Positions 25,716 through 34,672 are shown, numbered from the stretch's first letter. The stretch: DNA of 64,000 nucleotides from Fictibacillus enclensis (GCF_001457035.1 NZ_KQ758621.1:62001-126000), one strand, 5' to 3'. Numbers and translations: made by a program. The notes: generated by a model not told the origin, from the letters alone.

Positions 25716-26729
25716 TTAAAATTCGACAATGGCTTTAATGACTTTGGATTCCGGCTTGAGCCAGCCATCAAAATCTGAGATCATTTCATCCAGGCTTGAG
25801 CGGTGGGTAATGTATGGCTTTAGATCAACTTCCCCGCTTTTTACTGTATTCAGCACCTTATCAAAATCTTCCCGTGTGGCATTCCGGCTGCCCATCAGGG
25901 TCAGTTCCTTTTTATGAAAATCAGGATCTGAGAACGTTAGGTCACTCTTAACTAACCCTACATATACAAGGGTTCCGCCATGCGCCGCATAATCAAACGC
26001 ACCCATCATGGAACGTGCGTTGCCTGTTGCATCGAGAACAACGGTCGGAAGTTCGCCGTTTGTCAACTCCATCAGTTTTTCGATCGGCTGATCTGCTGCA
26101 TTTACAATCCCATCAACATCGGCCCACTTTTGGCAAAAGTTTAACCGCTCGGCATCTAGATCCATGGCAAAAACCCGGGCACCTTCCGCTTTGGCAAACG
26201 CCATAACGCCAAGACCGATTGGCCCTGCCCCGATTACGAGTACATTCTCACCTTCTCTCAACCGGGAGCGTCTTACCGCATGCGCGCCAATGCTTAAAGG
26301 CTCGATCATGGCTGCCTCATCCAGGCTTAGGCCCTCCGTTTTGATCAGATGATCGACTGGAACAGCCATCCATTCTCTCATTCCGCCATCCGCATGGACA
26401 CCAAGCACCTTCATATCTGTGCAGCAGTTGGTTTTTCCGTTTCTGCAGGCCACACATGTTCCGCATTCCAGATAAGGAATAATGCTTACCTGATCGCCCT
26501 CCTTATAGCCAAATGGATTGGCGCCTATGGATTCAATGACACCGGATAGCTCATGTCCAAGAATGCGGGGATAGGTAAAATACGGCTGGTTCCCGCTGAA
26601 TGCGTGCAGATCCGTGCCGCAGATGCCAACCCGGCGAATCCTTATCAATGCCTCTCCTTCCATGGGCACAGGTTTTTCCACCTCAATTTGTTTAAATGCA
26701 TTTGGTTCTTCGCAAATGATTCCCTTCAT
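25716..26729 (-). CDS. Zinc-dependent dehydrogenase, L-galactonate/L-gulonate oxidoreductase-like
   Basis: A 337-residue MDR dehydrogenase: catalytic zinc site GICGTDLHAF with GHELSGVIE, structural zinc cysteines in CGTCVACRNGKTNCC, Rossmann GAGPIG. The sequence resembles LgoD/YjjN-type enzymes that oxidise L-galactonate to D-tagaturonate or L-gulonate to D-fructuronate, products that would feed directly into the neighbouring uxaB/uxaA and uxuB/uxuA. It is the third gene of the uxaB-uxaA-adh operon. Substrate is inferred from neighbours; it is only distantly similar to the other MDR gene at 22232. Confidence 0.82.
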   Translation of the reverse strand: MKGIICEEPNAFKQIEVEKPVPMEGEALIRIRRVGICGTDLHAFSGNQPYFTYPRILGHELSGVIESIGANPFGYKEGDQVSIIPYLECGTCVACRNGKTNCCTDMKVLGVHADGGMREWMAVPVDHLIKTEGLSLDEAAMIEPLSIGAHAVRRSRLREGENVLVIGAGPIGLGVMAFAKAEGARVFAMDLDAERLNFCQKWADVDGIVNAADQPIEKLMELTNGELPTVVLDATGNARSMMGAFDYAAHGGTLVYVGLVKSDLTFSDPDFHKKELTLMGSRNATREDFDKVLNTVKSGEVDLKPYITHRSSLDEMISDFDGWLKPESKVIKAIVEF

Positions 26730-26753
26730 ATCTAACCCACTCCTTTCTTTTGC

Positions 26754-28247
26754 TTACAGTGTTACACCTGACTTAAAGATGGAAATTTCTCTGAAGTCAT
26801 TCTTTTCGTTATTTACTTGTTCACCGCTTGCCACTTTGATGACATAGTGAAGAAAATCCTTTGTCACTTCTTCGCTCGAAACATCGTCGTCAAGCAGCGT
26901 TCCGGCGTTGTAATCAATCCAGTGAGGCTTTGTTTCAAACAATTGAGTATTGGTTGAAATCTTCATGGTTGGGACAAATGTCCCAAACGGCGTTCCACGA
27001 CCTGTTGTGAAAAGAACCATATGACATCCCGCGGCAGCCAAAGCGGTCGAAGCAATCAGGTCATTGCCCGGTGCACTCAGCAAGTTTAATCCATTGCTCT
27101 TTAATACTTCTGCATATTTCAGCACATCTACAACGGTAGAAGTACCCGCTTTTTGGGTGCATCCAAGCGACTTGTCCTCCAATGTCGTGATGCCGCCTGC
27201 CTTATTGCCTGGAGATGGATTCTCGTAGACCGGCTGATCATGTTGAAGAAAATAGTTTTTAAAATCATTTACCAGATGCTCGATTTTGTGGAAGACTTCT
27301 TCGTTCTGCGCCCGTTCCATCAAAAGTTTTTCTGCACCGAACATTTCCGGCACCTCGGTTAAAACGGTCGTACCTCCCTGAGAAACCAGATAGTCTGAAA
27401 ACCTTCCAAGAAGCGGATTGGCTGTAATGCCGGAAAAGCCGTCCGATCCACCGCACTTCAAGCCGATCTTCAATTCTGAAACCGGAACCTCTTCGCGCCG
27501 GTCTCCCTCTGCTGCCGCATGGATTTCTTTGACTAGGTCCACCCCAGCTTCAATTTCATCGGAAACTTCCTGTGACACCAAAAATTTGATGCGGTTTTCG
27601 TTGATTGGTCCAAGTGCTTCTTTAAAGGCGGGCAGTTCATTGTTTTCGCAGCCAAGGCCAAGCACAAGGATTCCGCCGGCATTTGGATGGTTCACCGCGT
27701 CAATTAGAATCTGCCTTGTATTTTCATGGTCGTCCCCAAGCTGGGAGCAGCCGTAGCTGTGCTTCAATACAAGCACGTTATCAAAAGGCGCGATGTCCCC
27801 GACTTCCTTTTCAAACCGTTTGATGATTTTTTCCGCAATGCCGTTGACGCATCCTACGGTCGGAACAATCCAAAGCTCATTCCGGATACCCACTTTGCCA
27901 TTTTCCCGGCGGTATCCTTCAAACGTCAGATTTTCTTCTGTATAAGCGAGCTGCGCTTTTTTCGGATGGTACTCATACTCCTCAGTACCAGACAGGTTGG
28001 TTTTCGTGTTGTGGGTATGCACCCACTCTCCCGCTTTCACAGACTCGGTCACATGGCCGATAGGATAACCATATTTGACCACATCGCTGTTAGCAGGAAG
28101 ATCGGTAATCGCCACCTTATGGCCCCTGCCCACATCGCTCTTTAACACCACTTCTTGTCCTCCTGTAGAGAGCACCTCTCCCTCTTTCAAATCGCGGAGA
28201 GCCAAAATGACATTATCGTTTTCATGGATTTGCAAATAGTCCTTCAT
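26754..28247 (-). CDS. uxaA: Altronate dehydratase
   Basis: A 497-residue full-length UxaA: N-terminal SAF domain (residues 1-80; HKVAITDLPANSDVVKYG, WVHTHN) joined to the large UxaA_C domain (GYRRENGKVGIRNELWIVP, GLKCGGSDGFSGITANP, TTGRGTPFG). It dehydrates D-altronate to KDG with an iron centre. ATG has AAGGAGCGG upstream. Cotranscribed with uxaB, 12 nt away. Compare the two-subunit version at 34673-36134. Confidence 0.94.
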   Translation of the reverse strand: MKDYLQIHENDNVILALRDLKEGEVLSTGGQEVVLKSDVGRGHKVAITDLPANSDVVKYGYPIGHVTESVKAGEWVHTHNTKTNLSGTEEYEYHPKKAQLAYTEENLTFEGYRRENGKVGIRNELWIVPTVGCVNGIAEKIIKRFEKEVGDIAPFDNVLVLKHSYGCSQLGDDHENTRQILIDAVNHPNAGGILVLGLGCENNELPAFKEALGPINENRIKFLVSQEVSDEIEAGVDLVKEIHAAAEGDRREEVPVSELKIGLKCGGSDGFSGITANPLLGRFSDYLVSQGGTTVLTEVPEMFGAEKLLMERAQNEEVFHKIEHLVNDFKNYFLQHDQPVYENPSPGNKAGGITTLEDKSLGCTQKAGTSTVVDVLKYAEVLKSNGLNLLSAPGNDLIASTALAAAGCHMVLFTTGRGTPFGTFVPTMKISTNTQLFETKPHWIDYNAGTLLDDDVSSEEVTKDFLHYVIKVASGEQVNNEKNDFREISIFKSGVTL

Positions 28248-28259
28248 GATACCGCTCCT

Positions 28260-29726
28260 TTATTTGGTGAAGGCAGCATTGACTTCGAGAACTGCAGCCT
28301 TAATCCCTTTATCTTCAAAGACTTTCAAATGCTCGGCGACCGCTGTGGTCAGCCCGGAAATGGACGAAAGATCTCTTCCCCACCACTGCTCTTTGGAAAG
28401 GATGTCCTGAACGAAAGCAGTCAGCTGCAATTCTTTGCTGTCGACTTTCTGCCAAAGCTCCTTAAACTCTTCTATAATTTCAGAACTGTCATCCAGCGGA
28501 ATGTCTTCCTCTCCTCTTTTTCCTTTATAGAAGTACAGGAGAGCGCTGAGCGAGAAAGTGAGGCGTTGGGGAAGCTTCTGTTTCTTTTCCACGTAATCCA
28601 CCAGGGTAGGCACATTCCGCGCATTGAATTTCGAAATGGCATTAAGTGCAAGTGAGCTTAAAAAGTGGTGAATGTACGGATTTCTAAAGCGCTCCAGAAC
28701 ATCCTGGGCATAAGCTTTCATCTCTTCCTCGCTGTACTTCATCGCCGGGATCATTTCTTCTGCAATCATCTCTTTAATGAATGCTCCGGTCACTTCATCA
28801 TTCACCGACTGTGACACCGTATCCAATCCGTACAAATAGCACACAGGAAGCATGGCTGTATGGGCACCGTTTAAAATTCGCACCTTGCGTTCACGATAGG
28901 CGGTAAGGTCATCCACGATAAAGCTGTTCAAGCCTGCTTTTTCAAATGGAAGCTCATTCTTCAGCCACTCTGGCCCCTCAATCACAAAAAGATAATATTG
29001 CTCTGATACCACCATCAGTTCATCACGGTATCCCAGTTCTGCTTCTTTTTCATCGCCTGAGTCCTTTGGATAACCCGGTACAATCCGGTCTACAAGGCTC
29101 GAACAAAAGGTGTTGGCCTCGTGGAGCCATTCCACAAACCCTTGTTCCAGGTTCCAATGCTCGGCATACTGCAGTACGACTTTTTTCAGCTCCGGTCCAT
29201 TGTTCTCGATCAATTCGCACGGAATCATTACACAGCCCTTGGAAGAATCCCCGCTGAACGCCTGAAACCGGTGATAAAGAAAAGCGGTCAATTTCGCCGG
29301 AAAACCCTCCTGAGGACGATCTTCTAATCTAGCATTCTCGTTAAACCGGATGCCGGCTTCCGTTGTGTTGGAGATAACAAACCGCAGCTCTTCGCTTTCA
29401 GCCAGCTGCAGATATTGATCATAATCTTGATCCAGGTTGATGCCGCGGCTGATGGAATCTACTACGAGGTGTTCATTGACTTCCTGTCCCTCTTTGGTTC
29501 CTTGAAGATAAAGGGTAAAAAGGCCGTCCTGATGATTCAGGCGCTCAATTTTCCCTGAACCTCTCGGCTGGACAACGACAACGCTGCCATTAAAGCCTGC
29601 TTTTTCGTTCATCTCCTGAATCTGCCAATCTGCAAACGCTCTCAAAAAGTTGCCTTCTCCAAATTGCAGCACCTTTTCGGGATAACGGTTTGTAACCCCG
29701 GCCATGGTTCGATTTAATGTTTCCAA
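28260..29726 (-). CDS. uxaB: Altronate oxidoreductase (tagaturonate reductase)
   Basis: A 488-residue mannitol-dehydrogenase-family protein: FGEGNFLRAFADW NAD-binding segment, VVVQPRGSGK, the YRERKVRILNGAHTAM region containing the catalytic Lys-x4-Asn-x2-His motif, and the family C-terminal domain. It reduces D-tagaturonate to D-altronate. The start is TTG at 29726, 5 nt after AGGAGGGG; an upstream GTG at 29756 would place the ribosome site inside the gene. An ExuR-like operator and a terminator hairpin lie immediately upstream. Confidence 0.9.
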   Translation of the reverse strand: METLNRTMAGVTNRYPEKVLQFGEGNFLRAFADWQIQEMNEKAGFNGSVVVVQPRGSGKIERLNHQDGLFTLYLQGTKEGQEVNEHLVVDSISRGINLDQDYDQYLQLAESEELRFVISNTTEAGIRFNENARLEDRPQEGFPAKLTAFLYHRFQAFSGDSSKGCVMIPCELIENNGPELKKVVLQYAEHWNLEQGFVEWLHEANTFCSSLVDRIVPGYPKDSGDEKEAELGYRDELMVVSEQYYLFVIEGPEWLKNELPFEKAGLNSFIVDDLTAYRERKVRILNGAHTAMLPVCYLYGLDTVSQSVNDEVTGAFIKEMIAEEMIPAMKYSEEEMKAYAQDVLERFRNPYIHHFLSSLALNAISKFNARNVPTLVDYVEKKQKLPQRLTFSLSALLYFYKGKRGEEDIPLDDSSEIIEEFKELWQKVDSKELQLTAFVQDILSKEQWWGRDLSSISGLTTAVAEHLKVFEDKGIKAAVLEVNAAFTK

Positions 29727-29749
29727 TCCAACCCCTCCTATTGTCTTTT

Positions 29750-29763
29750 TGCACACGTGAACA
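29750..29763. promoter_or_regulatory. Candidate ExuR-type operator upstream of uxaB
   Basis: Minus-strand TGTTCACGTGTGCA agrees at 11 of 14 positions with the uxaC-proximal site TGTTCACGTTAACA. It lies 24 nt before the uxaB start. Confidence 0.45.
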
Positions 29764-29772
29764 ATGCATTTG

Positions 29773-29801
29773 AAAAAAAGGCCCGTTTTGGTTTAAACGG
29801 G
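29773..29801 (-). terminator. Intrinsic terminator/attenuator between the ExuR-like gene and uxaB
   Basis: CCCGTTT/AAACGGG stem with an AT-rich loop and seven T residues on the minus strand. It sits about 250 nt after the regulator stop and 47 nt before uxaB, so it either ends the regulator transcript or attenuates uxaBA. Confidence 0.7.
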
Positions 29802-29830
29802 TTCTAATACTTGAGAAAAACTTCTGTAAA

Positions 29831-30045
29831 GAATCTTCATTGATACATTGATTGTAGTGCAAGGTGCGAGACTCCTCGAAAATAAATATGACATTTTCTT
29901 CGTGCGATGTATCGCTTTCGAAGCGTTCCTTGTCCTGCAGGAAATACGGGACAGGTGAGACTAGGTAGGCGTTTACGCCGGTCACAGGCTCACCGCCCGC
30001 CCTGCGGAAAGCGAGCATCCTGGAACGGAAATCAACCTCTTCCAG
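29831..30045 (-). repeat. Dispersed intergenic repeat, copy 2
   Basis: Reverse-complement partner of 25322-25535, with one copy of the ACCGGCGTAAACGCC hairpin block instead of two. Together they flank uxaB-uxaA-adh as an inverted pair. The element ends 7 nt from the stop codon of the ExuR-like gene. Confidence 0.85.
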
Positions 30046-30051
30046 AAACTT

Positions 30052-31065
30052 TTATCCCCTTGCATCCTCTTTCAGATCCTTTACAGAGTCCCTGACGATC
30101 AGTGATGTGTTTTCGAACAGCTTGACACCTTGCCCAGGGACCTGGCTGATGGTGGCCAATAGACGCTTTGCCCCTTCGATGCTGATTTTTTCAACCGGAC
30201 GTTTTACGGTAGTGAGCCTTGGTGTTGTGTATTGGGCGAAGCCGATATCATCGAAGCCGACGATGGACATATCATCAGGAACCTTCAGACCTCTGGCAAA
30301 TACCGCATTCATCGCCCCGATGGCCATGTCATCATTGGAACAGAACACTGCCGTTGGAGGACGGTCCAGGTTCAGCAATTGATTCATCGCGTTGTACCCG
30401 CTCTGCATATCGTAATGGCCCTCCACCTGATACTCCTTATGAATCAAAAGCTCATTTTCAATGAGGGCGGCCATATACCCTTCCTTGCGCGCCTGTGCCG
30501 ATTTGAACCCTCTTTTCCCCTCAATTAGAGCAATGTCTTTGTGTCCATTGGTAATTAAATGTTCAACTGCCTGCCGGGCTCCCACCTGGTCATTGGAGAG
30601 CAAGTTGATCAGGCCTTGTTCCTGTATCTCCCGGTTCAAGACAATAAGAGGAATCCTTTTCTGCATAACATGATAGATGAAGGTGTTGTCGGCCTCACTC
30701 TGGCTCATTAAAATGATGCCGTCAAACCTCATATTATTAATGGAAGAAAAGTCATCGTAATCATCGATTCCCCGCACGAACAGATTGAATTCCTGCCCGA
30801 TCACACTGTTTACCCCTTTGATGGTATCCGCCAGGAAGATCGGTGATGTTCCGTTTGTGATGCTTGTGAAAAAAAGGCCGATTGTATGCGACTTCTGCAT
30901 CACAAGGTTCTTGGCATTGTAGTTGGGTGTATAGTTGAGCTGGGAAGCGATTTCAAGAATCCTCCGCTTGGTCGGTTCCTTAATGTAAGGACTATTATTA
31001 AGCGCTCTTGACACCGTTGTATGAGAAACATTCGCCAGTTTAGCAATATCTTTTATCGTTACCAT
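30052..31065 (-). CDS. LacI-family regulator, ExuR-like
   Basis: The 337-residue protein has a LacI HTH (TIKDIAKLANVSHTTVSRAL, hinge YTPNYNAKNLV) and a sugar-binding regulatory domain. It is set between uxaC and uxaBA, and matches Bacillus ExuR in location and type. Near-palindromes TGTTnACGnTAACA occur twice before uxaC and once in degenerate form before uxaB, and are its likely operators. Effector is probably a hexuronate or a derived keto acid. ATG with AAGGATG upstream. Confidence 0.86.
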   Translation of the reverse strand: MVTIKDIAKLANVSHTTVSRALNNSPYIKEPTKRRILEIASQLNYTPNYNAKNLVMQKSHTIGLFFTSITNGTSPIFLADTIKGVNSVIGQEFNLFVRGIDDYDDFSSINNMRFDGIILMSQSEADNTFIYHVMQKRIPLIVLNREIQEQGLINLLSNDQVGARQAVEHLITNGHKDIALIEGKRGFKSAQARKEGYMAALIENELLIHKEYQVEGHYDMQSGYNAMNQLLNLDRPPTAVFCSNDDMAIGAMNAVFARGLKVPDDMSIVGFDDIGFAQYTTPRLTTVKRPVEKISIEGAKRLLATISQVPGQGVKLFENTSLIVRDSVKDLKEDARG

Positions 31066-31241
31066 ACTTGTTTCATCCTTTTGCCATAGTCCTTAATCTG
31101 CAATCTTTGTTTATAGTTTAACACTCAGGCTCCCTCAGCTAAACCTGCATGTACCCCGTTTTCAAAAAACTTTAACTTCCTTGGTGAAGTTCACTTAGTA
31201 TATTGTTGGCCCTCTATGCTGAGCAGGGAATCTTTTTTTGC

Positions 31242-32663
31242 TTATACGTTTACTTCACTCGCTTGAAACTGAAAATAGTCCTTCGCGTTGTTGTAGGAAA
31301 TGCCCTGGACAATGCTGCCGAGCAATTCGATATCCTCCGGCACTTCCCCGTCTTCCACCCATTCACCGATCAGATTACAGACAATTCTTCTGAAGTATTC
31401 ATGGCGTGTATACGATAGAAAACTTCTGGAATCAGTAAGCATTCCTATAAATCGGCTAAACAAGCCCACGTTGGACAGCGCTTTCATCTGTGCAAGCATT
31501 CCGTCCTTCGTATCATTGAACCACCACGCGGTTCCATGCTGAATCTTCCCTGGTGTTACACCATCCTGGAAACTATTAATCATGCTTGCGATCACATAGT
31601 TATCATTCGGATTTAAGGAATAAAGAATCGTTTTTGGCAGCTTGTTGTTCGCATCAAGCGAGTCAAGCAGCTGAACAAGTGGCTTTGCGATTCCTTCATC
31701 GTTCATTGAATCATAACCGGTATCCGGTCCAATGGTTTTAAACATTCTGCTGTTATTATTACGCAAGGCGTTAATATGGAATTGCATGGCCCAGTCCAGC
31801 TCTGCATACAATTCTCCCAAAAAGCGGAGCGTATACGATTTATATTTGGTTTCGTCCTGACGGGATACAGTACCTCCAGAAAGACGGTTTGCAAAAATCT
31901 GCGCGACTACCTCTTTGCTTGCTTTTTCAAAGCCCATGGAATCGATGGCGTGATCTGAAACACGTCCGCCTAAAGAGTGGAAGAAACGGACTCTGGATTC
32001 AAGGGCTTCAAGAAAATCATCGAAATTCTCAATGCTGCGTTCAGCAGCTTCTGCAAGCTTTTCCACCCATGGAAGATACGTATCTCTATTTATCTCTAAG
32101 CCTTTGTCCGGACGGAACCCTGGCAGGACACTTACTGGAAAGTCGGCTTCATCTTTCAAAAGTGCGTGATACTCAAGTGAATCTGTCGGGTCATCGGTTG
32201 TGCAAATTACTTTTACATTGGATTTCACGATCAAGTCTCTTGCTCCAAATGATCCGCTGCTCAGCAGCTCATTTGTTTTCTCCCAAATTTGCGGCGCACT
32301 TTTTTCATTTAGAATGTCATAGATTCCAAAAAAGCGCTGAAGCTCAAGGTGTGTCCAGTTGTAAAGCGGGTTTCCGATCGCCATTGGAACGGTTTTGGAC
32401 CAAGCCAGAAATTTCTCGTAATCTGGTGCATCTCCGGTTACGTATTCTTCCGAGATGCCGTTTTCTCTCATGACGCGCCACTTGTAATGGTCACCTGAGA
32501 GCCAGGCTTCGGTGATATTTTTAAAGGTTTTGTTTTCATAGATTTCCTTCGGACTTAAATGACAGTGATAGTCGATAATTGGCATTTCACGTGCATAATC
32601 GTGGTACAAAGTAACTGCGATATCATTCTTGAGCAAAAAATTCTCATCCATAAACTTTGCCAT
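31242..32663 (-). CDS. uxaC: Glucuronate isomerase
   Basis: A 473-residue UxaC: MPIIDYHCHLSPKEIYENK with the metal-binding His-x-His, WTHLELQRFFGI, TTDDPTDSLEYH and HEYFRRIVCNLIGEWVE near the end. It isomerises D-glucuronate to D-fructuronate and D-galacturonate to D-tagaturonate, the entry step for both arms of this island. Two candidate ExuR operators lie upstream. The 176 nt between uxaC and the ExuR-like gene show no other feature. Confidence 0.95.
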   Translation of the reverse strand: MAKFMDENFLLKNDIAVTLYHDYAREMPIIDYHCHLSPKEIYENKTFKNITEAWLSGDHYKWRVMRENGISEEYVTGDAPDYEKFLAWSKTVPMAIGNPLYNWTHLELQRFFGIYDILNEKSAPQIWEKTNELLSSGSFGARDLIVKSNVKVICTTDDPTDSLEYHALLKDEADFPVSVLPGFRPDKGLEINRDTYLPWVEKLAEAAERSIENFDDFLEALESRVRFFHSLGGRVSDHAIDSMGFEKASKEVVAQIFANRLSGGTVSRQDETKYKSYTLRFLGELYAELDWAMQFHINALRNNNSRMFKTIGPDTGYDSMNDEGIAKPLVQLLDSLDANNKLPKTILYSLNPNDNYVIASMINSFQDGVTPGKIQHGTAWWFNDTKDGMLAQMKALSNVGLFSRFIGMLTDSRSFLSYTRHEYFRRIVCNLIGEWVEDGEVPEDIELLGSIVQGISYNNAKDYFQFQASEVNV

Positions 32664-32693
32664 TCTTCCACCGACTTTCTTAATTTTCTAAAA

Positions 32694-32707
32694 TGTTAAC
32701 GCTAACA
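32694..32707. promoter_or_regulatory. ExuR-type operator, uxaC-proximal
   Basis: TGTTAACGCTAACA, a 14-bp near-perfect palindrome with central CG, 31 nt upstream of the uxaC start. Confidence 0.7.
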
Positions 32708-32779
32708 ATACAGAGTTCTGAAAAACGGCTTTCCCGATGAGAATTCATCACAAAAAAACCGCTTTCAAAAATGTTCATA

Positions 32780-32793
32780 TGTTCACGTTAACA
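32780..32793. promoter_or_regulatory. ExuR-type operator, uxaC-distal
   Basis: TGTTCACGTTAACA, same family as 32694-32707; the centres are 86 bp apart, close to eight helical turns, compatible with cooperative or looped binding. Confidence 0.68.
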
Positions 32794-32854
32794 ATTTTTC
32801 TTGTTGTTAATTGTACAACTTCACTTTTCCAAACACAATACCTTTTTAGAAATT

Positions 32855-33226
32855 TTATGACGCCTTGCCTTTAACCAGCGCCGAGCAAGTTTGCCTGAAA
32901 ACAAGAACCGGTCGTTCAATAATGCCAAACAGAGACAGCGCGATCGCGTAATTGGCGAACACGACTTGTTCATTTTTCATAACGATATGGCGGGTCTCAT
33001 TCGGTTCGCCCCTGAAGTGGAAGACGCGTGCCTTTTCGTCAAGATCAAAATACAGATACACTCCCATTCGGCGATCGTGCACATGCGCAGGCATCGTGTT
33101 CCACATGTTATTTGGCTCAAGCAAAGTCATTCCCATCATAAGCTGGCAGCTTTGGATACCGTTTTCGTGGATGTACTTGTAGATGGTACGCTTATTGGAT
33201 TCGCTGTCGGCATCAATAAAAAAAGG
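32855..33226 (-). pseudogene. kduI (5-keto-4-deoxyuronate isomerase) relic
   Basis: The readable part contains unmistakable KduI sequence: NKRTIYKYIHENGIQSCQL, WNTMPAHVHDRRM, VYLYFDLDEKARVFHF and GEPNETRH. The first 110-120 residues are missing: homology begins right after a terminator hairpin of the upstream gene. After NEQVV the family sequence continues only in another frame (the shifted frame reads SPI and then RFLFSGKLA, like the ...YTFIWGMAG end). The metal-site Glu in HxHxRRMEVY is Gly here. It once completed the pectin branch of the island; now nonfunctional. Confidence 0.85.
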
Positions 33227-33246
33227 CCCGCTTTTCGGGCCCTTTT
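33222..33246 (-). terminator. Intrinsic terminator of the holin-like toxin gene
   Basis: GGGCCCG/CGGGCC stem with AAAA loop and seven T residues on the minus strand; it directly abuts the kduI relic. Confidence 0.88.
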
Positions 33247-33273
33247 CGGTACGGATCATTTTCTGGGTCTGGA

Positions 33274-33366
33274 TCAGGAGTTTTTGTCGTGATTGTGAAA
33301 GTCGAGAACAGCGATTACAAACATTCCAAAGCTGAGCATTAACGAGATGACTTCAAATGTGTTCAT
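33274..33366 (-). CDS. Putative holin-like toxin (type I toxin-antitoxin class)
   Basis: A 30-residue peptide starting MNTFEVISLMLSFGMFVIAV and ending in a short polar tail. One hydrophobic membrane segment follows the conserved (M)xTFExL start typical of Bacillales holin-like toxins related to TxpA/BsrG. ATG 33366 is 9 nt after GGAGG; an ATG two codons earlier (33372) is too close. A strong terminator follows after 28 nt. In characterised relatives an antisense RNA overlaps the 3' end; I see no clear opposing promoter here, so the antitoxin is unproven. Confidence 0.72.
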   Translation of the reverse strand: MNTFEVISLMLSFGMFVIAVLDFHNHDKNS

Positions 33367-33449
33367 CAGCATCGTCCTCCTTTACCTTCATTGTCCCCGG
33401 GGCCAAACTTGTCCTATACGCGAAATTAGAAAATTTTTATTAAAAAGAA

Positions 33450-33474
33450 AAAAGGCCCTGAACAGGCCTTTTTT
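33450..33474. terminator. Intrinsic terminator of kdgT
   Basis: AGGCCTG/CAGGGCCT hairpin with T-runs on both sides, 4 nt after the kdgT stop on the minus strand. Confidence 0.88.
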
Positions 33475-33477
33475 GAA

Positions 33478-34617
33478 TCAGGAAACCGGTACATCTCCTG
33501 CTGCAATTTCTTTTTCCCCATTTCTGTCACCGATTTTACCATAAAACTCTACTTTGCCATTGATTCCTCTTTTCGTTTGATAATTGTTTACTAAAATCAC
33601 GGCAACTGGGCAAAGCAGGGCTGTTGTGATCGTGGATATCGATATTTGGGCAGTTGCGACAGCCACGAGGTCCTGATATACCTGTGCTTGGGATGCGGTC
33701 ATCAAACCTGATCCGCTGGCCACTGTTGCAGCTGCAGCGATAGCAGCAGGTGTAGCTGCGGCATTACCAGCTGTGGAGGCTTCCGCCCAAGGAGCAATTT
33801 TGCTTTTTTCCCGGAACAGCTTGAATACAAGCGCCCCCATTCCACCAGTAAAAATGATCGTCATTAAGGCCAATACTAGGCCGGCACCTACCACTTCGGG
33901 GTTAAAGAAGTTGGATAAATTCATGCCTGTTCCCAGAGCAAAGGCGAAAAACGGAATAACCAGATATTCACCTGCTGCCAAAAACGAACGAATCTCTTTG
34001 TCCAGGTTTCCCAGAAGCATACCAATTAAAATCGGCAACAGCACGGCAATAAAAGCTATGAACGGGAAATTCGCCCCCATCATTCCCAGCGCCATCAGTG
34101 TGAAAAAAGGACCATCATTCAAGGATAGAACGGCAGTCGCTCCTACATCCGACCGGTTGCCATATTGTCCGGTGAGGGCAGCAAACATTCCACCATTACC
34201 ATTGGTCATAGCCGCGATAATGGCCATGGTGGATAAGCCCAAAAAGCCGTGCACCGGATCTGATAGTAAGCCCCAAAGCACTCCGATAATAACGCCTGTT
34301 GCATATTTTGAGGAGGTCAACAGTACTCCTTTTTTCAGTGCCCTGCCACCAACCCTTAAATTCATCTGACTTCCGGCACAAAACAGAAACAGAGCACACA
34401 GAGTGAGTGCACCATCTTTAAAAAGTGCCTGGGAAAAGCCACCGATTCGTAAAAGCTCATAATTCCCATCTTCTGTCGCAGCTACACCAATATCTTTTAG
34501 GAAGTTCATGATGAAAGGGATATGCAATTGATCGATTGTGTTAATTAAAGCACCGGCGAGTAAAGGAATGACCATAAGTCCACCAGGGACTTTTTCAATC
34601 GATTGTTTAATATTCAT
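33478..34617 (-). CDS. kdgT: 2-keto-3-deoxygluconate permease
   Basis: A 379-residue polytopic KdgT-family transporter: IEKVPGGLMVIPLLAGALINT start, GSQMNLRVGG, AAMTNGNGGMFAAL, GDNDGPFFTL-like SLNDGPFFTLMALG, and an Ala-rich stretch AGNAAATPAAIAAAA. It imports KDG with protons. It is longer than E. coli KdgT by about 50 residues, mostly a polar C-terminal tail. ATG with AGGAGG upstream. A cre-like site lies 33 nt upstream and a split UxaA-type enzyme precedes it, suggesting one operon. Confidence 0.9.
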   Translation of the reverse strand: MNIKQSIEKVPGGLMVIPLLAGALINTIDQLHIPFIMNFLKDIGVAATEDGNYELLRIGGFSQALFKDGALTLCALFLFCAGSQMNLRVGGRALKKGVLLTSSKYATGVIIGVLWGLLSDPVHGFLGLSTMAIIAAMTNGNGGMFAALTGQYGNRSDVGATAVLSLNDGPFFTLMALGMMGANFPFIAFIAVLLPILIGMLLGNLDKEIRSFLAAGEYLVIPFFAFALGTGMNLSNFFNPEVVGAGLVLALMTIIFTGGMGALVFKLFREKSKIAPWAEASTAGNAAATPAAIAAAATVASGSGLMTASQAQVYQDLVAVATAQISISTITTALLCPVAVILVNNYQTKRGINGKVEFYGKIGDRNGEKEIAAGDVPVS

Positions 34618-34649
34618 AGCTTTACCTCCTCATTTCTCTTCCGATTATC

Positions 34650-34663
34650 AGTAAACGCTTACA
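34650..34663. promoter_or_regulatory. Candidate cre (CcpA) site before kdgT
   Basis: Minus-strand TGTAAGCGTTTACT agrees with the cre consensus at 13 of 14 positions; between the large UxaA-type subunit gene and kdgT. Confidence 0.6.
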
Positions 34664-34672
34664 AACGGTTAT

